In this document: positions 15,374-23,685 of the stretch, in pieces
How positions within the stretch are numbered: position 1 is the stretch's first letter
How the letters are laid out: every line of letters starts with the position of its first letter
Assembly: GCF_000719555.1 (NCBI RefSeq)
Contig: NZ_JOGX01000062.1
Span: forward strand, 1-35,329
Length of the DNA stretch: 35,329 nucleotides
Direction of reading: 5' to 3'
Source: Streptomyces sp. NRRL F-5727
GTDB lineage: Bacteria > Actinomycetota > Actinomycetes > Streptomycetales > Streptomycetaceae
Made by a program: the position numbers and the translations under genes
The notes under the pieces: generated by a model
Seen by the model: the letters and a program-made list of their open reading frames with translations, nothing else
What the model was told of the DNA's origin: nothing
The model's database searches: none

Positions 15374-16057
15374 TCACCCCCGGCGCCCCCGCGGCAGCGC
15401 CCCACCGGGCAGCGAAGCGACCAACTCCCGGTAGCGCGGCTCCCATTCGGCGGTGAACCGGCTGCGTACGGGCTCCGGCATCCGGCTCAGCATGACCTCC
15501 CGCTGCACCGGATCCGCGTGCGCGACGACCATCGGCATCTCGGTGGCCATGCTGCCGGGGGAGTGGTCCCGGGCCAGGGCCGCGCCGAGCTCCGCGAACG
15601 CCGCGGGGGTCACGGCGCTCTCCAGCGCCGGCACCATGGTCCGCTCCTCGAGCAGCAGATGCTCCTCCATGACGGCGGCCAGGACGTCCACCTGGCGCCG
15701 CAGCGCGCCGACCGCGGCGGCCCAGCCCTCGGCGCCGGCGCCGGACAGCGCGTCGAGGCCGGTGGCGATCTGCTCCAGATGGGCGTCCAGACCGTCGTGC
15801 TGCGCCTCGATCTCGGCGACGGCGTCGGCGAGGCCCGGCGCGGCCGCGATCGCCACCGGCCACACCAGACGGTCCTCGACCTCGTGGTGGCGGTCCAGAA
15901 TGGCGGCGAACAGCCCCCACCAGCGGCGAAGGCGCAGCACCGCCTCCCGGTCGGCGGGCGCCGTGGCCGCGAGCCGCTCGGACAGTTCCGGCACGGCGGT
16001 GCGGATCAGCTCATGGGTGAGCAGGAACCCGGTCATGTCGTTCTTGGCATCAGGCAC
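15374..16057 (-). CDS. Hemerythrin HHE-domain protein
   Basis: This 227-aa all-helical protein has a near-complete diiron ligand set: His15, His57 with Glu61 (HHEVE), His87 and His133 with Glu137 (EEHLLLEE). Hemerythrin-like domains bind O2, NO or iron; actinobacterial members include regulators and stress proteins. It is the last gene of the seven-gene minus-strand operon, 72 bp after the methyltransferase, so it may serve the oxygenation chemistry or handle reactive oxygen. That role is inferred. GTG at 16057 is preferred because GGGGAGAAGGGG lies just upstream; ATG at 16036 would remove seven residues and leave the iron ligands intact. Confidence 0.75.
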   Translation of the reverse strand: MPDAKNDMTGFLLTHELIRTAVPELSERLAATAPADREAVLRLRRWWGLFAAILDRHHEVEDRLVWPVAIAAAPGLADAVAEIEAQHDGLDAHLEQIATGLDALSGAGAEGWAAAVGALRRQVDVLAAVMEEHLLLEERTMVPALESAVTPAAFAELGAALARDHSPGSMATEMPMVVAHADPVQREVMLSRMPEPVRSRFTAEWEPRYRELVASLPGGALPRGRRG

Positions 16058-16129
16058 GGCTGATTCCCCTTCTCCCCGGGGCCCGGCCGCCCCCGGCGGG
16101 GCGTCCGGCGTGCCCGGCGGACGGTCGAT

Positions 16130-16819
16130 TCAGTGGACGGTGATGTCGAACAGCGCGATGGAGCCGCGTACCGCGACGCGGAAGTCCTCGAAGCGGCCCG
16201 CGATCTGGTCCCGCAGGTCCTCCAGCGAGTCGTCGAGGTTGTTCATCGGCCCGTCGGCGTCGTTGAGGTTCTTCAGGGCCCTCGGCGCGAGCTTCCCGTG
16301 CCGGACGCCCTTGGCGAGCACCGTGGAACCGAAGATCCGCCCGCCGGGCGCCACGTACGGCCGCACGTGGTCGAGGACGGTGGCCTTGTGCGCCATGTCG
16401 CCCGGCAGGCAGTGGATCAGCATGTTCAGCGCGACGGAGTCGAAACGGGTCTCCTCGCCGAGGTCCAGCGGGGCCAGCACATCCCGCTTGAACAGCCGGG
16501 GACGCAGGTGCGCCACACGGCCGCCGGCCTTCTGCAGGACACCCTCGTTGAGGTCGACCAGGGCGAGCTCGGGAGTGAGGGTGGGGAACGCGGCCCGCTC
16601 CAGGAACCAGCCGGTGCCGGGACCGAGGTCCAGGTGGCGGGCGCCGACGGAACGGTTGTACTGGCGCAGCATCTCGTCCCGCGGGCACCCCCACACCACC
16701 GGGCAGACGAACCCGAGGACCCAGCGGTCGTAGGTCGACAGGATGCGGCTGGTGTACGGGGCGGCGCCGGCGAGGACTTCCTCGCGCAGCGGAGCCGTCG
16801 GACGGGCGGTCGTGGTCAT
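16130..16819 (-). CDS. Class I SAM-dependent methyltransferase
   Basis: This 229-aa protein has the SAM-binding HLDLGPGTGWFL at residues 62-73 and further Rossmann-fold motifs (LALVDLNEG, then LNMLIHCLPG). It is compact, with no extra dimerisation domain, unlike the OMT at 11556. Substrate is unknown; as part of the aglycone operon it probably methylates oxygen or carbon of the polyketide, though a sugar hydroxyl is possible. ATG at 16819 follows AAAGG by 7 nt. It sits 28 bp after the SDR gene and is co-transcribed with it. Confidence 0.82.
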   Translation of the reverse strand: MTTTARPTAPLREEVLAGAAPYTSRILSTYDRWVLGFVCPVVWGCPRDEMLRQYNRSVGARHLDLGPGTGWFLERAAFPTLTPELALVDLNEGVLQKAGGRVAHLRPRLFKRDVLAPLDLGEETRFDSVALNMLIHCLPGDMAHKATVLDHVRPYVAPGGRIFGSTVLAKGVRHGKLAPRALKNLNDADGPMNNLDDSLEDLRDQIAGRFEDFRVAVRGSIALFDITVH

Positions 16820-16847
16820 GGCCGTGCCTTTCGTCTTTGTGGTCGTT

Positions 16848-17609
16848 TCACCGGCCGCCGGCGACAGTGACGACCTGGCCGGTGGTGTTGCCGTTGGCGG
16901 CCGAGCCCAGGAACAGCGCCATGGCGGCGATGTCCTGGGGACTGCTGAGCCGACTGGTGGGAGTGTTCGCCCGCTCGCGCTCGCGGATCTCCGGGGGCAG
17001 CCCGTGCCGCACGCGCTCCGTGGTGGTCAGGCCCGGACACACGACGTTCACCAGCACCCCGTGCGGGCCGACGTCCCAGGCCAGATTGCGGGCGAAACCG
17101 TGCAGCGCGGACTTGGCGGCGCCGTAGAACTCCTGGCCGCGGTGCCCGTCGAGCGCCACGTGCGAGGACATCAGCACCACCCGCCCCCAGGACCTCTCCC
17201 GCATGCCGGCCACGGCGAGCTGCACGGTGCGCAGGGTCGGGGCCAGGTTGTCGCCGAGGAACGCCGTCCACTCGTTCGGTGCGACGTCCTCGAAGTGGTC
17301 GCCGGGCGCCCGCCTGGGCGCCCAGCGCACCGCGTTGGCGACGAGCACGTCCACGCCGCCCCACGCCTCGCCGACCTCGGCGACGGCCGACTCCACCGTC
17401 CCGGGCTCGCCGAGCGAGTACCGCACGGCCATGGCCCGGCCCTGTCCGGAGCCGAGCTCCCGGGCGAGCCGTTCACCGGCGTCCCGGTCCTCGCGGTAGG
17501 TCAGGGCGACCCGCGCCCCCTCCGCCGCATAGGCCCGGGCGACGGCCGCGCCGATCCCGGAGGATCCCCCCGTGACCAGCACCCGGCGCCCTTCCAGTCC
17601 CATGTCCAT
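16848..17609 (-). CDS. Short-chain dehydrogenase/reductase with intact active site
   Basis: This 253-aa SDR has the cofactor motif TGGSSGIG (13-20), a serine pair at 148-149 and the catalytic YGAAK (Tyr162, Lys166). The usual NNAG is replaced by ANAV (91-94), seen in some clan members. It could act as a polyketide or post-PKS ketoreductase, or as the missing sugar 4-ketoreductase; its position within the aglycone operon favours the former. It is the only intact SDR ketoreductase in the window. Start is ATG 17609 with GAGGAG about 10 nt upstream; ATG 17603 would drop two residues. Confidence 0.85.
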   Translation of the reverse strand: MDMGLEGRRVLVTGGSSGIGAAVARAYAAEGARVALTYREDRDAGERLARELGSGQGRAMAVRYSLGEPGTVESAVAEVGEAWGGVDVLVANAVRWAPRRAPGDHFEDVAPNEWTAFLGDNLAPTLRTVQLAVAGMRERSWGRVVLMSSHVALDGHRGQEFYGAAKSALHGFARNLAWDVGPHGVLVNVVCPGLTTTERVRHGLPPEIRERERANTPTSRLSSPQDIAAMALFLGSAANGNTTGQVVTVAGGR

Positions 17610-17660
17610 GCTGTCTCGTCTCCTCGTCGCTACGTCGTGTCCCGGGCCGGCCCGCCACCC

Positions 17661-19259
17661 TCAGGTGGCGGCGGGCACGGTCCGGGCGGCGGCCGGACGC
17701 ACCGGCGCCAGAGCCCCCTCCAGGGCCTCCTCGGTCAGCCGGTCGCCACGGGCGGCGATGTAGCCGTCCGGACGGACCAGGAGCCAGCCGCCCGGCTGCA
17801 GCCCGAGGGCGTCACGCACCCGCCCGTGCGGGTCGGGCAGCCCCCGCGCGTCCTGCGCGTCGGCGCCCAGGACACGCACCGACAGCCACGGCCTCGACGC
17901 GGGCAGCCGCTCCCCGCTCCCGGCGGCCACGACCAGCTTCCACGCGACCGAGCGCAGCTCGGCGGCCCAGGCGGCACACCCCGGATCGTCCGGGTCGACG
18001 CCCGCGGCCACGGAGGCCCGGGTGCCGGGGCGCGGGCCCGGCCCGCCGGGGGACGGGGTCGTCAGCGGCGAGTCGGGATAGTCGATCTGCAGCCCGGAGA
18101 TCCCGCCGAGGACCTGGCGCTGCACCTTCCGGCGCAGCGGGGCGAGATTGCGGATCACGCCGAAGACGACCGGCAGCGCGATCGGGGCGAAGGCGTTCTT
18201 CAGCTGCACCAGGAACGTGGCCTTCTTGGTGGAGCCGAGCAGCCGGCGGCCGATCGGCACGCGTTCCAGGCTGTAGCTGTCCAGCAGCCGCCGGTCCGCG
18301 AAGCCCTGCTCGACCATGGCCAGCTTCCAGGACAGGTTGTACGCCTCCTGGATGCCGGTGTTCATGCCCTGGCCCGACGCCGGGCTGTGCACGTGGGCGG
18401 CGTCGCCCGCGACGTAGACCCGGCCCTCGCCCATGCGCGGCACCATCCGCTGCTGGAAGGTGAACACCGACGTCCAGGTCGGGGGGTGCACCCTGACGTC
18501 GCGGCCGAGCCCGGGGCCGAGCTTGCGGGCGAAGCGGTCGGCGATCTCCGCGGCGGCGGTGTCCGGGGCCGCCGTGGTGGTGTCGAGCAGCCGCCAGCGG
18601 CCGCCGCGCCTGAACGGCACCATCATCAGCGCCTGGGCGCCGGTGTGGATCCAGTAGATGCTGTCACGCGGCAGCTCCACGTCGACCGGTGCGTCGGCGA
18701 GCATCCACGTCTCGCTGGTCTCGCCGATCAGCGGCAGGCCCAAGGTCTTGCGCACGGTGCTGTGCCCGCCGTCGCAGCCGACCAGCCAGGGCACCTCGAA
18801 CGACTCCTTCGTGCCGTCGCCGTGCTCCAGACCGACGGTCACCAGCTCACCGTTCTGCTCGAACCCGGTCAGCCGCACACCCCACTCGACGTCCACCCCG
18901 AGGGCGGCCACCGCGTCCCGCAGGACCGCCTCGGTGTCGACCTGCTCGACGATCGCCGTGAACGGGAAACGCGTCGGCATCGTCGAGTAGTCGGCGCCGA
19001 GCCTGACCAGCCGGCGGCCACCGCTGAACATGGTGAACGCCCTGATCTGCTGGGCACGGCCGAGGATCTCCTCTACCACACCCATCTGGTCGTACGTCTC
19101 CAGCGTCCGCGGATGCGTCGCCACCGCGCGACTGGTCGTGGCGGGCGCCGCGGCGGCGTCCACGAGGCGCACCCGCAGACCGCGGCGCGCCAGCTCGTGC
19201 GCGACCGTCAGGCCCACCGGCCCGGCGCCCGCCACCAGTACCTGGGGCCGGTCAGACAC
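17661..19259 (-). CDS. Class A FAD-dependent aromatic hydroxylase/monooxygenase (second copy)
   Basis: This 532-aa flavoprotein has GAGPVGL (11-17), the DG motif CDGGHSTVR (162-170) and the GD motif AGDAAHVHSPASGQGMN (284-300), plus a thioredoxin-like C-terminal domain. It belongs to the same superfamily as the protein at 13696 but differs throughout (HSPASGQGMN against MPPTGGLGAN), so the two are not a recent duplication. It follows a small ABM monooxygenase gene, recalling the TcmH/TcmG pair. It starts with GTG inside the ABM 3' end (8-nt overlap GTGTCTGA), which implies translational coupling. It may hydroxylate the quinone or carry out Baeyer-Villiger chemistry; the sequence does not decide. 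Confidence 0.9.
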   Translation of the reverse strand: MSDRPQVLVAGAGPVGLTVAHELARRGLRVRLVDAAAAPATTSRAVATHPRTLETYDQMGVVEEILGRAQQIRAFTMFSGGRRLVRLGADYSTMPTRFPFTAIVEQVDTEAVLRDAVAALGVDVEWGVRLTGFEQNGELVTVGLEHGDGTKESFEVPWLVGCDGGHSTVRKTLGLPLIGETSETWMLADAPVDVELPRDSIYWIHTGAQALMMVPFRRGGRWRLLDTTTAAPDTAAAEIADRFARKLGPGLGRDVRVHPPTWTSVFTFQQRMVPRMGEGRVYVAGDAAHVHSPASGQGMNTGIQEAYNLSWKLAMVEQGFADRRLLDSYSLERVPIGRRLLGSTKKATFLVQLKNAFAPIALPVVFGVIRNLAPLRRKVQRQVLGGISGLQIDYPDSPLTTPSPGGPGPRPGTRASVAAGVDPDDPGCAAWAAELRSVAWKLVVAAGSGERLPASRPWLSVRVLGADAQDARGLPDPHGRVRDALGLQPGGWLLVRPDGYIAARGDRLTEEALEGALAPVRPAAARTVPAAT

Positions 19260-19551
19260 TGCCGACCCCGCTCTCGGCGACCGCCTCGTACAGGCCCGGC
19301 TCCACGGACGCCAGGCCGGCCAGGCCCTTGACCCGCTTCTGGAACTCCTCGCTGCGCACGGCGGCCTGGTGCGAGGCGGCGTCGTCCCACTCGGCCAGCT
19401 CGATGAACACCTCGGGCCGGCCGACGTGGCGCAGCATCGAGGAGCTGCGGTAGCCGGGCTGGGCGGACATGAACTCGGTCAGCGAGTCCTTGATCCTGAA
19501 GAACTCCTCGACGTCGCCGTTGATGGTCAGCTTGTTGACGAAGGTCACCAC
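19252..19551 (-). CDS. Antibiotic biosynthesis monooxygenase (ABM fold), anthrone-oxygenase-like
   Basis: This 99-aa protein matches the small dimeric ferredoxin-like ABM family: a short first strand (FVNKLTI), a helix with EEFFRIKDSLTEFM, then QPGYRSSSML and VFIELAEWDD. TcmH, ElmH and ActVA-ORF6 belong here; they oxidise anthrone-type intermediates to quinones with O2 and no cofactor. Such an oxidation would prepare the substrate for the FAD hydroxylase encoded next. Tandem GTG codons (19551 and 19548) follow AGGAG by 7 nt, and the first is chosen. Family members with other roles (heme or quinol oxygenases) exist. Confidence 0.82.
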   Translation of the reverse strand: MVTFVNKLTINGDVEEFFRIKDSLTEFMSAQPGYRSSSMLRHVGRPEVFIELAEWDDAASHQAAVRSEEFQKRVKGLAGLASVEPGLYEAVAESGVGSV

Positions 19552-19596
19552 GATGGTTCTCCTGGTCGTGAGAAGGGATGGGGGAGCGGAGGGATG

Positions 19597-21159
19597 TCAG
19601 AGCGCGACGGAGGCGCGCAGGCGTTCACGGATCGGCCGTCGCTCGACCTTGCCGTTGGGGGAGCGGGGGACCGCGTCGAGCCGTTCGATGCCGCGGATCC
19701 TCTGGTGGTCGGCGAGCTGGGCGTTGGCCCGGGCGGCGACGGCCGCCAGGACGTCCGGGTCCGCGGAGCGGGTGACGACGCCGGCCCAGACGACCGCGCT
19801 CCTGGACGCGTCCGCCTGGTCCACCACGACGCAGTCGGCGACCTCGGGATCGCGGCGCAGCACGTCCTCGATCTCGCTCGGCGACACCAGCTCGTTGTCC
19901 ACCTTGAAGACGTCCTTGATGCGGTCGACGAGGAAGAGCCAGCCGTCGGCGTCCTGGTAGCCGACGTCACCGGTGTGCAGCCAGCCGTCCGCGTCCACGT
20001 CCGGGGCGTCCGGCAGACCCAGGTACCCGGCCATCAGCTGCGGGCCCCGTACCAGGACCTCGCCCTTCTCGCCGGCGGCGACGTCTTCCCCGGTCTCCAG
20101 GTCCACGATCCGGCACTCGGTGCCGGGCACGGCCGGACCGACCGACCCCGGTCTGGAGCGATCCGGCAGGTCGTTGTGGCTGAGCGGCGAGAGCTCGGCC
20201 AGCCCGTACCCCTGGATGACCGGGACACCGAGCCGCTCGCGCAGCGCGCCGGCGACCGCGGGGGCGAGCGCCGAACCGCCGGAGGCGACCACCCGCAGCC
20301 GGGGGCCGGCGGTGACGCCCGCGAAGCGGGGGTCACCCGCCAGACGGGCCAGCCGCACCGGAAGGCCGAAGTAGTGCGTGGCCCGCTCCGCCGACGCCAC
20401 CGCGAACGAGGCGACCGGATCCGGGTCGTGGCACAGCACCTGGGTGCCACCGGCGTACACCGTCGCGTTGAGGTGCATCAGGTGGTACAGGGGCAGGTGG
20501 TTGAGACACACCGCCGACTCGTCCAGCCGCAGCACGTGGGCCACCTGCGCCGCGTTGGTCACCAGATTGCGGTGGGTGAGCTGGACGCCCTTGGGCGGGC
20601 CGGTGGTACCGCTGGTGAACTGGACACAGGCGACCGCGTCCAGATCACGGCCGGCCGGCTCCGCCACGGGCCCCTCGTCCGGGCCGTCGTCCGCGAACAG
20701 CTCGGCCAGCGGCCGGGCGCCCCCGGGCAGTTCGCCCGGGGCCGCGTCCACCACGTACACCTCACGCAGCGCCGGCAGGTCGTCCCGCACCGCGGCGAGC
20801 CGCCCGGCGGTCTCGGCGCCGACCAGCGCGATCTCGATGCCGGCCGTCCTGAACACGTGCGCGAGCACGGCCTCCCGCATCAGCGGGTTGACCATCACGA
20901 CACGGTTGCCGCTCCGGCTCGTCCCGTAGAAGCCCGCGGCGAACACCGCGTCCAGGACGCTCGCCACCCCGACGGCCGTCGCCGCCCCACCGGTCCGGCG
21001 CCTCAGCGCACGCGCGAACCGGTCGGCGTACGCGTCCAGGCCGGCATAGGTGTGCGTCCCGTTCTCGTCCCGCACGGCCACCCGCCCGGGAGAGCGCGCG
21101 GCCGCCCGGCGCAGCAGCCCGTCCAGCGGCACCGCCGGGACCGGCAGGGCGTCAGACAC
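19597..21159 (-). CDS. Acyl-CoA ligase (ANL superfamily)
   Basis: This 520-aa adenylating enzyme has all the core motifs: FTSGTTGPPKG (181-191), YGLAE (318-322), GWLHTGD (392-398) and the catalytic lysine Lys504 in PNGKVERR. It activates a carboxylic acid as an acyl-AMP and then as a thioester. In mithramycin, chromomycin and polyketomycin clusters comparable ligases are conserved, with roles in starter or chain handling that remain debated. Alternatively it activates the acid transferred by the acyltransferase at 24226. GTG 21159 overlaps the upstream cyclase stop by 8 nt and has GGAGGAG 7 nt upstream. It lies 45 bp before the ABM gene. Confidence 0.88.
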   Translation of the reverse strand: MSDALPVPAVPLDGLLRRAAARSPGRVAVRDENGTHTYAGLDAYADRFARALRRRTGGAATAVGVASVLDAVFAAGFYGTSRSGNRVVMVNPLMREAVLAHVFRTAGIEIALVGAETAGRLAAVRDDLPALREVYVVDAAPGELPGGARPLAELFADDGPDEGPVAEPAGRDLDAVACVQFTSGTTGPPKGVQLTHRNLVTNAAQVAHVLRLDESAVCLNHLPLYHLMHLNATVYAGGTQVLCHDPDPVASFAVASAERATHYFGLPVRLARLAGDPRFAGVTAGPRLRVVASGGSALAPAVAGALRERLGVPVIQGYGLAELSPLSHNDLPDRSRPGSVGPAVPGTECRIVDLETGEDVAAGEKGEVLVRGPQLMAGYLGLPDAPDVDADGWLHTGDVGYQDADGWLFLVDRIKDVFKVDNELVSPSEIEDVLRRDPEVADCVVVDQADASRSAVVWAGVVTRSADPDVLAAVAARANAQLADHQRIRGIERLDAVPRSPNGKVERRPIRERLRASVAL

Positions 21160-22093
21160 CGGCGCGCTCCTCCGCGTACGCCTTGGCCAGACGCAGGTTG
21201 CTGACGCTGTTGGCGCTCAGCACCCGGCGCAGGTAGTTCCGGGCGTCCTGCACGGTCGTGCCCTCGCCGAGGATGTGCAGCGCGGACGGCTTGATGGTCG
21301 CCGTGTGCCGGGCCTCCGCGATGACGCCCTCGGGCGTCTGGGTGAACTTCCAGTGGCCCGTGTGCCCGTCGAGCAGCACCGGCAGCTCGGTCTGCTTGTA
21401 GACGATGATGTCGGGCTCGATGGTGATCCGCACCGAGCGGGTGCGGTGGGAGGAACCGTCCGGCGTGGAGGTGTCCATGTCGAAGAACTGCACCCCGGGC
21501 GCCGGCTCCTCCAGGTCGAGCTTGGCGATGTGCGGGATGCGCTCCTCCCACTTGTCCGCCTCCCACAGGTAGTCGTACACGTCCTTGAGGTCGCCGGCGA
21601 TGAACAGCGGGTCCTCGAACGAGATGATCAGCCGGTCGAGCTCCTCGTGGTTCTCGGCCGCATGCCGCAGCACCCCCAGGTAGTCCTGGTTGCCCGCGTG
21701 CAGCTTCGCGGCGACCGCGTCCTTGCCCGCCTCCTCGGCGGGCAGCAGCGTGTAGTCGTGCCGCAGCGTCACCAGCGTCTTGCCGTCCTGCTCCCGGAAC
21801 GTCCACTCGCCGGCGAGCGACGCGAACGGCGCCTCCGGCTCCTCGTGCACGAAGGAGATCCGGTCCGCCGCCCTGGTGCGCCGGACCTTCCAGGTGCGCA
21901 CCGAGTGCCGGTCGGCGACGGCCCAGTGCTGGATGAGCTGCTCGGCACCGCTGTCCTGGAGGATCTCCGCGTGGACGGCGGGCTTGTACAGCTGGGTCCA
22001 GCCGGCCACGTCCTCCACCAGGGAGCGGACCAGCTCGGCCGGGGCTCCGACGACCACCTCGTCCAGAGCGGAGTGCTGCGGAATGTTCGTCAT
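21152..22093 (-). CDS. Didomain polyketide aromatase/cyclase
   Basis: This 313-aa protein consists of two SRPBCC domains of about 150 residues: the first begins VVVGAPAELVRSLVEDVAGW, the second around VYDYLWEADKWEERIPHI, followed by EEPAPGVQFFDMDTSTPDG. Length and pattern match the ActVII/MtmQ/OxyK group, which cyclise and aromatise the first ring of type II polyketides, usually C9-reduced ones. It leads the seven-gene minus-strand operon. ATG at 22093 has GAGGAG upstream, and a SARP-type triple repeat lies about 70 bp further up. It differs from the shorter cyclase at 10563, so the two probably close different rings. Confidence 0.92.
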   Translation of the reverse strand: MTNIPQHSALDEVVVGAPAELVRSLVEDVAGWTQLYKPAVHAEILQDSGAEQLIQHWAVADRHSVRTWKVRRTRAADRISFVHEEPEAPFASLAGEWTFREQDGKTLVTLRHDYTLLPAEEAGKDAVAAKLHAGNQDYLGVLRHAAENHEELDRLIISFEDPLFIAGDLKDVYDYLWEADKWEERIPHIAKLDLEEPAPGVQFFDMDTSTPDGSSHRTRSVRITIEPDIIVYKQTELPVLLDGHTGHWKFTQTPEGVIAEARHTATIKPSALHILGEGTTVQDARNYLRRVLSANSVSNLRLAKAYAEERAGV

Positions 22094-22162
22094 GGTCTCT
22101 CCTCAGAAGAAGGGGGGCGCCGACTCCCACCGTGCGGCGTCCCGCCCAACCTCCTGCGCCGG

Positions 22163-22191
22163 CCTCGAGGCGGGCTGGAATCCGCCTCGGC
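22163..22191 (-). promoter_or_regulatory. SARP-type triple repeat for the minus-strand aromatase operon
   Basis: Read on the minus strand, GCCGAGG, TTCCAGC and CTCGAGG occur at exactly 11-bp steps (22191 down to 22163). GAGGTT, a fair match to a Streptomyces -10, starts 9 bp after the last heptamer. The start codon of the aromatase is about 70 bp downstream. Only the promoter-proximal repeat is a full TCGA heptamer. Confidence 0.5.
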
Positions 22192-22211
22192 GCCCCGACC
22201 CCCGCCCCCGC

Positions 22212-22240
22212 CTGCACGCGGACTCGAACGCGGCTCGATC
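22212..22240 (+). promoter_or_regulatory. SARP-type triple repeat for the plus-strand SnoaL operon
   Basis: CTGCACG (22212), CTCGAAC (22223) and CTCGATC (22234) follow an exact 11-bp pitch. GACGAT (22250-22255) begins 9 bp after the last one and could be the -10. With the minus-strand triplet 20 bp away, this 241-bp gap looks like a two-way activator-controlled promoter. Confidence 0.55.
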
Positions 22241-22334
22241 ACGGCGGCCGACGATGCACCAGCCACACAGCCCCACCCCGCTCCCTCGGGCCCTGCCGCC
22301 ACCGGACCGGGGTGACACGAAACGGAGAAGACAC

Positions 22335-22787
22335 GTGACCGCACAGACCGACGGCCGCCCGGCCGCCGCCACCGCGTCCGCCGCCCTCTACGCCGAGGTC
22401 CAGCAGTTCTACGCCCGCCACATGCACCTTCTCGACCGCGGCGACGCCGACGCGTGGGCGGCCGGGTTCACCGAGGACGCCTCCTTCTCGGTGCCGACCC
22501 TGCCCGCCCCCGTCGTCGGCCGCGAGGGCCTCGCGGCGGCGGTACGCAAGAGCGCCGCCGCCCTGGCCGAGGCGGGGGAGCAGCACCGCCACTGGCCCGG
22601 CGTCTTCGACGTCGTCCCGCAGGCCGACGGCACGATCGTCGTCCACTCCTACACCACGGTCTTCGCCTCCCCCCGGGGCGGCGCGTCGCGGGTCCACCGC
22701 GTCTGCACCTGCACCGACGTCCTGGTGCGCGAGGCCGGCACGCTGCTCGTCAAGCACCGCGAGGTCGGCCGCGACGACCTGCGCTGA
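22335..22787 (+). CDS. SnoaL-like / NTF2-fold protein
   Basis: This 150-aa protein has the alpha+beta cone pattern of the SnoaL_4/NTF2-like superfamily: an N-terminal helix (EVQQFYARHMHLLDRGDADAW, about 23-43), FTEDASFSVP, then a long helix and paired strands ending LVKHREVGRDDLR. In aromatic polyketide clusters this fold serves as ring cyclase (SnoaL, AknH), hydroxylase (SnoaW-type) or epoxidase/dehydratase helper; the sequence does not separate them. GTG at 22335 follows GGAGAAG by about 6 nt. A longer frame exists upstream but runs through the promoter repeats. It heads a plus-strand unit with the SDR at 22906. Confidence 0.78.
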   Translation: MTAQTDGRPAAATASAALYAEVQQFYARHMHLLDRGDADAWAAGFTEDASFSVPTLPAPVVGREGLAAAVRKSAAALAEAGEQHRHWPGVFDVVPQADGTIVVHSYTTVFASPRGGASRVHRVCTCTDVLVREAGTLLVKHREVGRDDLR

Positions 22788-22905
22788 CCGGCCCCCCGAC
22801 CGCCCGCCCCCGGTCCGCCCGTCCCGGGCGGGCGGACCGGGGAGGCGGGCGGGGATCGACCGGGACTCCAGGGCCTCTCCACACGGCCGCCCTACCTTCC
22901 CAGGC

Positions 22906-23685
22906 ATGCCGAACACCGAACAGCTCAAGGACAGGGTCGCCCTGGTCACCGGCGCCAGCCGGGAGATAGGCGGCGCCATCGCACGCGAACTCGCCGCCCG
23001 CGGCGCGGCCGTCGCCGTCAACTACCGCACCTCGGCGGAGCTGGCGGCGAAGGTCGTCACCTCCATCGAGGAGGCCGGCGGCCGGGCCGTCGCCGTCGGC
23101 GGCGACGTCACCGACGAGACCCAGACCGCACAGATCGTCGCCCGGACCGAGGAACAGCTCGGCCCCATCGACATCCTCGTCCTCAACACCACCGGTTACT
23201 CGACGCACCTGCGCGGCCCCTTCCTCGACCTCGGCGTCGACGACCTGGTCGACAACATGGCCGCCCAGGCCCGCGCCGTGCTGCGCCCCGTCAAGGCCGT
23301 CGCCCCCGGCATGGCCGAGCGCGGCCGCGGGGCGATCGTCTTCATCTCCGACAGCTTCGCGCGCACCCAGCTGGTGGGAACCATCGGCCACGGCCTGACC
23401 AAGGCACCGATGGAATCGGCCATGAAGCACCTGGCGCTGGAACTCGGACCCCACGGCGTCCGCGTCAACACCGTGATTCCCGGAGCCACCCGGAGCCCCA
23501 ACCTGCTGGTCTCCGCCAAGGGCCAGCACGAGGGCAAGCTGGAACCGGTGATCCAGGCCACCCCGCTGCGCAAGATCGGCGAACCCCAGGACGTCGCCAA
23601 CGCCGTCGCCCTGCTGGCCGGCGACGAGACCTCCCACGTGACCGGCGCCTTCCTCCCGGTCAGCGGCGGCTTCCTGCTCCTGTGA
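22906..23685 (+). CDS. SDR-fold protein with altered cofactor and catalytic motifs
   Basis: This 259-aa protein aligns along its whole length with classical SDRs but changes three signature sites. The cofactor motif TGxxxGxG reads TGASREIG (15-22), with Glu20 for the central glycine. NNAG reads NTTG (94-97). The catalytic YxxxK reads HGLTK (162-166), with His162 for tyrosine. Lys166, the serines in FISDS (146-150) and the C-terminal substrate loop remain. It may be a non-redox cyclase, dehydratase or scaffold, or use another proton donor. ATG at 22906 lacks a clear ribosome site, and there is a 118-bp gap after the SnoaL-like gene. Confidence 0.82.
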   Translation: MPNTEQLKDRVALVTGASREIGGAIARELAARGAAVAVNYRTSAELAAKVVTSIEEAGGRAVAVGGDVTDETQTAQIVARTEEQLGPIDILVLNTTGYSTHLRGPFLDLGVDDLVDNMAAQARAVLRPVKAVAPGMAERGRGAIVFISDSFARTQLVGTIGHGLTKAPMESAMKHLALELGPHGVRVNTVIPGATRSPNLLVSAKGQHEGKLEPVIQATPLRKIGEPQDVANAVALLAGDETSHVTGAFLPVSGGFLLL

